From Flavobacteriaceae bacterium (GTDB lineage Bacteria; Bacteroidota; Bacteroidia; Flavobacteriales; Flavobacteriaceae): a stretch of DNA of 10,699 nucleotides. Location: contig JAIEMH010000042.1 of the NCBI GenBank assembly GCA_019752245.1, forward strand, positions 1 through 10,699. Direction: 5' to 3'. Below, in pieces: positions 1 to 5,307 of this stretch. The stretch's first letter is position 1; every line of letters begins with the position of its first letter. Below the pieces are notes generated by a model. It was not told the DNA's origin and searched no databases. It worked only from the letters and a program-made list of their open reading frames with translations. The translations under genes were made by a program, and so were the position numbers.

Positions 1-178
1 AATCGGTAAGGAAGTGGAAATTTAAGTTTTCGTCAACTTTTAGAGTTCGAATTACTTCATGAATTGCATCTGGAGTTGCTTCGAAAGAAAAAATATCTCT
101 GCTCATTGCAAAATTCAGCACTTTGTTGCCAAATTTTTGAGAAATAATTTCCTGTATTTTTGTCGTTTCTAAAGCCAT
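1..178 (-). CDS. nuoC: NADH-quinone oxidoreductase subunit C (partial, N-terminal 59 residues)
   Basis: This is the beginning of a gene that runs off the left edge; 59 codons from an ATG at 176-178 are present. NuoC is a peripheral-arm subunit of respiratory complex I that packs against NuoB and NuoD on the cytoplasmic side. The visible part starts MALETTKIQEIISQKFG and ends in NLNFHFLTD. The latter fits the conserved strand preceding the FLTDLCGVD-like segment of NuoC proteins, with the usual N-terminal alpha/beta start. The ATG lies one base after the nuoB stop codon, so translation is probably coupled. Whether nuoC is separate or fused to nuoD cannot be seen here. Assignment rests on this fragment plus the strong nuoA-nuoB context. 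Confidence 0.85.
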   Translation of the reverse strand, partial: MALETTKIQEIISQKFGNKVLNFAMSRDIFSFEATPDAIHEVIRTLKVDENLNFHFLTD

Positions 179-179
179 A

Positions 180-725
180 TTATAGGTTGTAAGAAGCTAA
201 TAATTCTTTATATTCTGGAGAACTTCTTCTGCGAACAGATTCGTTCTTGACTAATTCTTGTAATTGCATTACGCCATCAACAATTTGTTCTGGTCTTGGC
301 GGACAACCTGGAACGTAAACATCAACAGGAATAACTTTGTCAATTCCTTGTAATACAGAATATGTATCAAAAACACCACCTGAACTTGCACAAGCACCAA
401 CAGCAATAACCCAACGAGGTTCTGACATTTGTTCGTAAACTTGACGTAAAATAGGTGCCATTTTTTTAGAAATTGTTCCCATTACCATTAACATATCCGC
501 TTGACGAGGAGAAAAACTTACTCTTTCAGAACCGAAACGCGCTAAATCGTAATGCGATGCCATTGTTGCCATAAACTCAATACCACAACAAGAAGTTGCA
601 AACGGTAAAGGCCAAAGCGAATTAGCGCGAGCCAATCCAACAACGTCGTTTAGTTTAGTAGCGAAGAAACCTTCTCCAGTAACTCCATCTGGTGGAGCAA
701 CCATATTTGTTTTAGAATTACTCAT
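180..725 (-). CDS. nuoB: NADH-quinone oxidoreductase subunit B
   Basis: NuoB (181 residues) is the complex I subunit that holds the terminal [4Fe-4S] cluster N2, which passes electrons to quinone at the junction of the peripheral and membrane arms. The cluster ligands are all visible: the tandem Cys46-Cys47 in SCCGIEFM, Cys112 in GACASSGG, and Cys141 in VPGCPPRPE. The length is normal for the family. The first ~15 residues are a variable N-terminal extension before the conserved core. The gene lies 33 bp after nuoA and one base before nuoC, all on the same strand, giving the standard A-B-C order. No Shine-Dalgarno sequence precedes the ATG at 723-725, only an A-rich stretch as is usual in Bacteroidota. 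The assignment is secure. Confidence 0.97.
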   Translation of the reverse strand: MSNSKTNMVAPPDGVTGEGFFATKLNDVVGLARANSLWPLPFATSCCGIEFMATMASHYDLARFGSERVSFSPRQADMLMVMGTISKKMAPILRQVYEQMSEPRWVIAVGACASSGGVFDTYSVLQGIDKVIPVDVYVPGCPPRPEQIVDGVMQLQELVKNESVRRRSSPEYKELLASYNL

Positions 726-758
726 TTTTAATTTTTAATTAGTAATTTTTAATTGAAT

Positions 759-1124
759 TTATTCCCATTCTAGTGCTTTCTTCTTTATGATGTAGAAGAA
801 ACCAACCAAAAGTAATAACATAAAAATAACCATTTTAATCATTCCGTCTACACCTAATTCTTTGAAATTTACTGCCCATGGATATAAAAAGATAACCTCA
901 ACATCAAAAAGCACAAAAAGTATTGCAACTAGGAAATATTTTACAGAAAAAGGTATACGTGCATTACCTACAGATTCAATTCCGCACTCGAAATTTTTAT
1001 CTTTGTTCTTGGAATGTCTTTTTGGGCCAAGGAAACTAGAGCCAATAATAGTTGCCACAACAAATCCTACAGCTAATCCAGCTTGCATTAGTATTGGTAA
1101 ATAATCGTGTTGAGTTGATTGCAT
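759..1124 (-). CDS. nuoA: NADH-quinone oxidoreductase subunit A
   Basis: NuoA is a three-helix membrane subunit of complex I that lies next to the quinone-binding region. With the start chosen here the protein has 121 residues, the normal family size. Visible features are three hydrophobic segments (about residues 8-32, 62-83 and 96-113), the conserved loop with ECGIE at 46-50, and FDVEVIFLYPW at 73-83, in the second helix. The frame stays open to an ATG at 1167-1169, giving 15 extra residues (MYICSYFTKIKIF...). I rejected that start because it overlaps the promoter -7 box at 1159-1166, so it would lie upstream of the predicted transcript start. A weak AGG five bases before the ATG at 1122-1124 may help initiation. 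First gene of the nuo operon. Confidence 0.95.
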   Translation of the reverse strand: MQSTQHDYLPILMQAGLAVGFVVATIIGSSFLGPKRHSKNKDKNFECGIESVGNARIPFSVKYFLVAILFVLFDVEVIFLYPWAVNFKELGVDGMIKMVIFMLLLLVGFFYIIKKKALEWE

Positions 1125-1158
1125 GTACCTAAAAATTTTGATTTTTGTAAAATAGCTA

Positions 1159-1189
1159 CAAATATACATTGCATTATTTAATTCTCAAA
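1159..1189 (-). promoter_or_regulatory. Bacteroidota-type promoter of the nuo operon
   Basis: On the minus strand there is TTTG (1186-1189), exactly 19 bp of spacer, then TATATTTG (1159-1166). This is a full match to the TTTG / TAnnTTTG promoter architecture known for the primary sigma factor of Bacteroidota. Transcription should begin near 1151-1152, leaving a leader of about 27 nt before the nuoA ATG at 1124. Confidence 0.75.
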
Positions 1190-1196
1190 AGTGAAA

Positions 1197-1219
1197 ACAT
1201 AAACCTTTGTTGTTTATGT
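1197..1219. promoter_or_regulatory. Perfect inverted repeat upstream of the nuo promoter, candidate regulator site
   Basis: ACATAAAC (1197-1204) and GTTTATGT (1212-1219) are perfect 8-bp inverted arms separated by 7 bp. The centre is about 56 bp upstream of the predicted nuo transcript start and just behind the TTTG element, a position typical for an activator dimer. No known motif was recognised. It is not followed by a T-run on either strand, so it is not a terminator. Function is inferred from position only. Confidence 0.4.
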
Positions 1220-1266
1220 CTTAAAATCACTTATTTAAACCAGTTCTAAATAGTATTTTTTTAAAT

Positions 1267-1299
1267 AAAAAAAAACGCTCTGAAATTTCCAGAGCGTTT
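1267..1299 (-). terminator. Intrinsic terminator of the cold-shock gene
   Basis: AAACGCTCTG (1273-1282) pairs perfectly with CAGAGCGTTT (1290-1299) across a 7-nt loop. On the minus strand the stem is followed by a run of about nine T. It lies 32 bp past the csp stop codon and just upstream of the nuo regulatory region, insulating the two units. Confidence 0.88.
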
Positions 1300-1330
1300 G
1301 ACCATTTAGGCAATCAAAAAATAATATATA

Positions 1331-1531
1331 TTAGTCTTCGATAACTACTACTTGAGCAGCTACTTTACCTTTTCTTCCTTCTTCTTCTTCGTAAGAAACT
1401 TTGTCTCCTTCGTTTAAGTTTTCTGCTTTAATACCTGTAGCATGAACGAAAATGTCTTTTCCATTTTCATCATCTGTAATGAATCCGTAACCTTTTGATT
1501 CATTGAAAAATTTAACTGTTCCTGTGCGCAT
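1331..1531 (-). CDS. Cold-shock domain protein (CspA family)
   Basis: A 66-residue single cold-shock domain, a small cytoplasmic OB-fold that binds single-stranded RNA and DNA and acts as an RNA chaperone. RNP1 is visible as KGYGFI (13-18) and RNP2 as DIFVH (26-30), with the usual N-terminal TGTVKFFNESKG strand. The residue after the RNP2 histidine is Ala31 (HATGI), where E. coli CspA has an aromatic Phe, so one of the stacking aromatics is missing. A cluster of acidic residues (EEEE, 48-51) follows. The gene stands alone, with a promoter 30 bp upstream and a terminator 32 bp downstream. Its predicted leader is only about 22 nt, much shorter than the long thermosensing leader of E. coli cspA. 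Whether it is cold-induced cannot be told from sequence. Confidence 0.95.
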   Translation of the reverse strand: MRTGTVKFFNESKGYGFITDDENGKDIFVHATGIKAENLNEGDKVSYEEEEGRKGKVAAQVVVIED

Positions 1532-1560
1532 TGTGTGTAATAATAATTATTAATAATGGT

Positions 1561-1590
1561 CAAAGATATACTTATTTCTGACATAGCAAA
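1561..1590 (-). promoter_or_regulatory. Bacteroidota-type promoter of the cold-shock gene
   Basis: On the minus strand TTTG (1587-1590) is followed after 18 bp by TATCTTTG (1561-1568), matching TTTG / TAnnTTTG. The predicted transcript start is near 1553, about 22 nt before the ATG at 1529-1531. Confidence 0.7.
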
Positions 1591-1684
1591 CAAAAATTAA
1601 ATAAAAAGTTGAAAAAACACTATTTTTTTGATAATGTAATTAAATGATTTTCAGGTAAATATTTGAATAATTAACAAAAAACAA

Positions 1685-1723
1685 ATAAAAAAGCAACTAT
1701 TTATAAATTTTTAAATAGTTGCT
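1685..1723 (-). terminator. Intrinsic terminator of aspS
   Basis: AGCAACTATTTA (1692-1703) pairs with TAAATAGTTGCT (1712-1723), 12 bp with an 8-nt loop. On the minus strand it runs directly into a T-run. It lies about 28 bp past the aspS stop codon. Confidence 0.85.
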
Positions 1724-1751
1724 GTCTAATAAGTTGCGAATTTGATATAAA

Positions 1752-3503
1752 TTAATTTAATTCAACTTTTATATGTAATTCTTTCAATTGAGTGTCATCA
1801 ATAACTGATGGAGCGTCAATCATGACATCTCTTCCAGAATTGTTTTTTGGGAATGCGATAAAGTCACGAATAGTTTCTTGTCCGCCAAGAATTGCAACCA
1901 ATCTGTCCAATCCAAATGCCAAACCTCCGTGTGGTGGAGCTCCAAATTGGAAAGCATCCATTAAAAATCCGAATTGATTTCTAGCTTCTTCTTCGGTAAA
2001 TCCTAAATATTTGAACATTAATTGTTGTGTAGCTTTATCGTGAATTCTGATAGAACCACCACCAATTTCGTTTCCGTTCAACACCATATCATAAGCATTA
2101 GCACGAACTTTTCCTGGATTTGTTGCTAATAATTGCATGTCTTCTGGTTTTGGCGAAGTAAATGGATGGTGCATTGCATGCCATCTTCCAGATTCTTCAT
2201 CCAATTCTAATAACGGAAAATCTACAACCCATAATGGAGCAAATTCTGCAGGATTTCTCAATCCTAATCTCGTTGCTAATTCCATTCTAAGCGCAGAAAG
2301 TTGTGTTCTAGTTTTGTCAGCTGGACCAGAAAGTACAAAAATCATGTCACCAGTTTTTGCGCCAGTAATTTCTGCCCATTTTGCTAAATCTTCTTGATCG
2401 TAGAATTTATCTACTGATGATTTATAAGTTCCATCAGCTTCGCATTTTACATACACCATTCCAGATGCACCAACTTGAGGACGCTTTACCCAATCAATTA
2501 ATGCGTCTATTTCTTTACGAGTATAATTTGCACAATTTGGAGCAGCAATTCCAACTACTAATTCAGCTGCATTAAATACTGGAAATTCTTTATGTTGTGC
2601 TACTTCGTTTAATTCTCCAAATTCCATTCCGAAACGGATATCTGGTTTGTCATTTCCATAGGTTTTCATGGCATAATCGTAGGTGATTCTTGGGAATTTT
2701 TCTACTTCAATGCCTTTAATTTCTTTTAGTAAATGACGTGTTAATCCTTCAAATACATTTAAAATATCTTCTTGTTCTACAAATGCCATTTCGCAATCGA
2801 TTTGGGTGAACTCGGGTTGTCTATCGGCACGTAAATCTTCGTCACGGAAACATTTTACTATTTGAAAATATTTATCCATTCCGCCAACCATTAATAATTG
2901 TTTGAATGTTTGTGGCGATTGTGGCAAGGCATAAAACTGACCTTCGTTCATTCTACTTGGAACTACGAAATCTCTTGCGCCTTCTGGAGTTGATTTAATT
3001 AAATAAGGAGTTTCTACTTCACAGAAATCCAAATCTGATAAATATTTACGAACTTCCATTGCTACCTTGTGTCGGAAAAGCAAACTGTTTTTCACAGGAT
3101 TTCTTCTGATGTCAAGGTAACGGTATTTCATTCTGATGTCTTCACCGCCATCGGTTTCATCTTCAATAGTAAAAGGTGGCGTTAATGCTGCATTTAGAAT
3201 TGTCATTTCTTTTACAAGAATTTCAATTTCACCTGTTGCAATATTTTTATTTTTGGCTTCACGCTCAATTACGGTTCCTTTTACTTGAACTACAAATTCT
3301 CTTCCAAGTGTTTTTGCCAATTCGAAAACCGATTTTTCCGAACGACTTTCGTCAAATAACAATTGTGTAATTCCATAACGGTCGCGTAAATCAACCCAAT
3401 TCATGAATCCTTTATCTCTTGATTTTTGTACCCAACCAGCAAGTGTAACTTCTTGATTAATATGTGAGGCGTTTAATTCGCCACAATTATGACTTCTATA
3501 CAT
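1752..3503 (-). CDS. aspS: Aspartate--tRNA ligase
   Basis: Aspartyl-tRNA synthetase (583 residues) is a cytoplasmic class II enzyme that charges tRNA-Asp using ATP. The order is the bacterial one: an N-terminal OB-fold anticodon-binding domain (about 1-105), the catalytic core, a GAD-type insertion (about 285-420), and the C-terminal part of the core. Visible motifs are the aspartate pocket QSPQ (195-198), motif 2 from FRDEDLRADRQ (219-229) to EFTQID, FTSP (448-451), GNEIGGGSIRIH (477-488), and motif 3 GLAFGLDRL (527-535). Full length, with no breaks. The ATG at 3501-3503 starts MYRSHNCGEL, the usual N-terminus. In the anticodon domain the segment GWVQKSRDKG has Lys where E. coli has Leu, a position linked to tRNA-Asp versus tRNA-Asn discrimination. 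It appears monocistronic and divergent from the next gene. Confidence 0.98.
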   Translation of the reverse strand: MYRSHNCGELNASHINQEVTLAGWVQKSRDKGFMNWVDLRDRYGITQLLFDESRSEKSVFELAKTLGREFVVQVKGTVIEREAKNKNIATGEIEILVKEMTILNAALTPPFTIEDETDGGEDIRMKYRYLDIRRNPVKNSLLFRHKVAMEVRKYLSDLDFCEVETPYLIKSTPEGARDFVVPSRMNEGQFYALPQSPQTFKQLLMVGGMDKYFQIVKCFRDEDLRADRQPEFTQIDCEMAFVEQEDILNVFEGLTRHLLKEIKGIEVEKFPRITYDYAMKTYGNDKPDIRFGMEFGELNEVAQHKEFPVFNAAELVVGIAAPNCANYTRKEIDALIDWVKRPQVGASGMVYVKCEADGTYKSSVDKFYDQEDLAKWAEITGAKTGDMIFVLSGPADKTRTQLSALRMELATRLGLRNPAEFAPLWVVDFPLLELDEESGRWHAMHHPFTSPKPEDMQLLATNPGKVRANAYDMVLNGNEIGGGSIRIHDKATQQLMFKYLGFTEEEARNQFGFLMDAFQFGAPPHGGLAFGLDRLVAILGGQETIRDFIAFPKNNSGRDVMIDAPSVIDDTQLKELHIKVELN

Positions 3504-3520
3504 TTGGAATAAAATTTTTG

Positions 3521-3528
3521 CAAAAGTA
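3521..3528 (-). promoter_or_regulatory. Probable -7 box of the aspS promoter
   Basis: TACTTTTG on the minus strand matches TAnnTTTG and lies 17 bp before the aspS ATG, implying a leader of about 10 nt. I see no TTTG about 19 bp further upstream, so this is a one-element call. Confidence 0.45.
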
Positions 3529-3595
3529 AAAAACTTAATGCTAATTTAGGCATGAAAATTTTTGTTAATCTTACTATGTGGATAAATAAAATAAG

Positions 3596-3603
3596 TATAT
3601 TTG
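3596..3603 (+). promoter_or_regulatory. Probable -7 box of the thioredoxin-like gene
   Basis: TATATTTG matches TAnnTTTG exactly and lies 28 bp before the ATG at 3632. The expected upstream TTTG is only weakly represented (TATG/TGTG around 3575-3580). It faces away from the aspS box, so the 128-bp gap 3504-3631 is a divergent regulatory region. Confidence 0.55.
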
Positions 3604-3631
3604 ATACAATTAAAATTTAAAAATACATTTT

Positions 3632-4627
3632 ATGAAAAAATTGTTCTTCTTTTTGTCTTTGATGCTAGCGACAACCATTGCATTTGCTCAAGGAAAAGTA
3701 AGTTTTCAGGCCGATATCACCAATAGAAATGGAGATGTTATTTATATTAAAGATAACACCAATAAGATTATTAAGGAAATAAAAGTAGATGGTAAAGGTT
3801 TATTTAAGGATTCATTTGAAGTAAAAGATGGTTTTTATACTTTATTTGATGGAGTAGAGTATGGGCAATTGTATCTTAAGGATGGTTTTGACTTATTTTT
3901 AACTATGGATGCTAAAATGTTTGATGAGTCAATAACTTTTAAAGGAAAAGGTGAAGCTGAAAATAATTTGTTAGCTCAAAATTCTATTTCAAATGAAACT
4001 TTTGAAGAAGCAAATTTTGATAAAAGTAAAGATGATTTTTATGTGGTATTTGAAGCAAAAAAGAAAAGTGATTTTGAAAAATTAGAAAAAGGAAGTTTCG
4101 ATGATGTTTTTAAAGCTCAAGTAAAAAAGAATATGTCTAGAGAGTTTCTTGGAATGCAAATGGCTTATAGAGATGCACAGCTTACAAAAGGAATTATTGG
4201 TAAGGCTTCAAAATCATTTGAATATGAAAATCATGCAGGAGGAAAAACTAAGCTAGAAGACTTAAGAGGTAAATATGTTTACATAGACGTTTGGGCAACT
4301 TGGTGTGGTCCATGCAGAGGAGAAATTCCTTTCTTGGCTAAAGTTGAAGAAAAGTATAAAGGTAAAAATATTCAATTTGTGAGTATTTCTATTGATGAAG
4401 ATAAAGACCATGAAAAATGGGTGAAGTTTGTAAAAGACAAAAATCTTGGAGGAATTCAACTTTTTGCTGATAAAAATTGGATGTCAGATTTTATAAAATC
4501 GTTTGGAATTAATTCTATTCCAAGATTTATATTAATTGATCCAGCAGGAAATGTTGTTAGTGCAGATGCAGAACGACCTTCATCACCTGAACTAGTTGCT
4601 AAATTAGATTCTTTATTGAATAAATAA
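3632..4627 (+). CDS. Exported TlpA/ResA-type thioredoxin-like protein with DUF4369-like N-terminal domain
   Basis: A 331-residue exported protein-disulfide reductase-like protein. Residues 1-19 are a signal peptide (MKK, a hydrophobic core, cleavage after AFA) with no lipobox Cys, so it is probably periplasmic. Residues about 22-115 are a beta-rich domain resembling DUF4369, with the pattern IYIKD, IKEIKVDGKGLFKD, GFYTL and GKGEAENN. A charged, probably helical linker follows (about 115-190). Residues about 190-331 are an AhpC/TSA-thioredoxin fold: WATWCGPCRGEIPFL carries the redox pair Cys225-Cys228, and the cis-proline is Pro297 in SIPRF. Such proteins are common in Bacteroidota and are thought to reduce periplasmic disulfides, for example in cytochrome c maturation or oxidative stress; the substrate here is unknown. 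It is a single-gene unit with its own -7 box and terminator. Confidence 0.9.
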   Translation: MKKLFFFLSLMLATTIAFAQGKVSFQADITNRNGDVIYIKDNTNKIIKEIKVDGKGLFKDSFEVKDGFYTLFDGVEYGQLYLKDGFDLFLTMDAKMFDESITFKGKGEAENNLLAQNSISNETFEEANFDKSKDDFYVVFEAKKKSDFEKLEKGSFDDVFKAQVKKNMSREFLGMQMAYRDAQLTKGIIGKASKSFEYENHAGGKTKLEDLRGKYVYIDVWATWCGPCRGEIPFLAKVEEKYKGKNIQFVSISIDEDKDHEKWVKFVKDKNLGGIQLFADKNWMSDFIKSFGINSIPRFILIDPAGNVVSADAERPSSPELVAKLDSLLNK

Positions 4628-4645
4628 ACTCATAAAATTACATTT

Positions 4646-4685
4646 AAAAATCCAATTTCTTAGTTTCTAGGAAGTTGGATTTTTT
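4646..4685 (+). terminator. Intrinsic terminator after the thioredoxin-like gene
   Basis: AAAAATCCAA (4646-4655) pairs with TTGGATTTTT (4675-4684), and the stem extends inward through TTTCT/AGGAAG with G-U pairs. A T-run follows on the plus strand, 19 bp past the stop codon. Confidence 0.8.
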
Positions 4686-4746
4686 AGTTTTAAAATAGTT
4701 CCAATGTTAAATTTTCATTCAATGTTATCAAATTGTTAAGTAAAAG

Positions 4747-4777
4747 TTTGCGTAGTGTAAATTAATTGTTACATTTG
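4747..4777 (+). promoter_or_regulatory. Bacteroidota-type promoter of the MORN-repeat gene
   Basis: TTTG (4747-4750), exactly 19 bp, then TACATTTG (4770-4777): a full consensus match. The predicted start is near 4784, giving a leader of about 28 nt. A 9-bp inverted pair, TTAATTGTT (4762-4770) and AACAATTAA (4791-4799), brackets the -7 box; it is AT-rich and may be chance. Confidence 0.75.
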
Positions 4778-4811
4778 TTATATTATTATAAACAATTAAA
4801 AAACCTACACT

Positions 4812-5159
4812 ATGAAAAGATATGTAATTATGGCGGCTTTGTTGGTTTCAGGACTTACAATCGCACAGAGTAAAGAACCAAAATTAGAAGAAGTAAATGG
4901 ATTAGTAAAAGCAACTTACTATTTCGATAATGGACAAGTTCAACAAGAAGGTTTCTTTAAAGATGGGAAATTAGATGGAAAATGGATTTCTTATAATGAA
5001 AACGGAATTAAAGTAGCTATTGCAGAATATACTAACGGAGAAAAAACAGGTAAATGGTTTTTTTGGAATGATAAAACATTAGCAGAAGTAGATTATTCTA
5101 ATGGAGCAGTAGCATCAATAAAAAATTGGAATAAAGAAGCAATTGCTGATAAAAATTAA
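4812..5159 (+). CDS. Small exported MORN-repeat (YwqK-like) protein
   Basis: A 115-residue protein with a signal peptide (MKRYVIMAALLVSGLTIAQ, cleavage near residue 19) and no lipobox. The mature part has two to three MORN-like repeats of the COG2849 type: FDNGQVQQEGFFKDGKLDGKW (38-58) and YTNGEKTGKWFFW (73-85), followed by a weaker copy (LAEVDYSNGAVASIKNW, 90-106). Each has the Y/F-x-N-G and G-K-W pattern that forms beta-hairpins. COG2849 members are often auto-named as antitoxins of the YwqK family, but nothing beside this gene looks like a toxin, and the exported location argues against that label. The role is unknown; in Bacteroidota such proteins are usually small envelope proteins. It has its own consensus promoter and a strong terminator, so it is a complete single-gene unit. 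Confidence 0.85.
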   Translation: MKRYVIMAALLVSGLTIAQSKEPKLEEVNGLVKATYYFDNGQVQQEGFFKDGKLDGKWISYNENGIKVAIAEYTNGEKTGKWFFWNDKTLAEVDYSNGAVASIKNWNKEAIADKN

Positions 5160-5174
5160 AAACTAACTCATACT

Positions 5175-5208
5175 AAAAAAAAACTCCGAATCATTTCGGA
5201 GTTTTTTT
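5175..5208 (+). terminator. Intrinsic terminator after the MORN-repeat gene
   Basis: AAAAAAACTCCGAA (to 5190) pairs with TTCGGAGTTTTTTT (5195-5208) around a TCAT loop, 15 bp past the stop codon. It has an A-run on the left and a T-run on the right, so it could work in both directions. Confidence 0.9.
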
Positions 5209-5240
5209 GTATCAATGTTTTATACTTAAAGTAGTATTTT

Positions 5241-5286
5241 AAAAAATAAAAAAAATAAACCTGCTCAAATCAATGAACAGGTTTAT
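5241..5286 (-). terminator. Intrinsic terminator of the RND efflux operon
   Basis: ATAAACCTG-C-TCA (5255-5267) pairs with TGA-A-CAGGTTTAT (5274-5286), one mismatch, 6-nt loop. On the minus strand it is followed by a T-rich tail (complement of 5241-5255). It lies 22 bp past the pump gene's stop codon and faces the terminator at 5175-5208. Confidence 0.82.
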
Positions 5287-5307
5287 ATGTTAATAAGAAT
5301 TATCTTT

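Noticed and set aside
862..1104. 80-codon open frame on the plus strand inside nuoA
   Set aside because: It is antisense to a secure NuoA coding region, has no promoter box or recognisable domain, and its composition mirrors the gene beneath.
2137..2397. 86-codon plus-strand open frame inside aspS
   Set aside because: Antisense to the conserved AspRS insertion domain; no family-like motifs. Other plus-strand frames in aspS were rejected for the same reason.
4262..4459. 65-codon minus-strand open frame inside the thioredoxin-like gene
   Set aside because: It overlaps the catalytic WCGPC region of a clear gene and has no support of its own.
4812..5159. Antitoxin of a toxin-antitoxin pair
   Set aside because: The YwqK-like label is an automatic family name; there is no toxin-like partner and the protein has a signal peptide.
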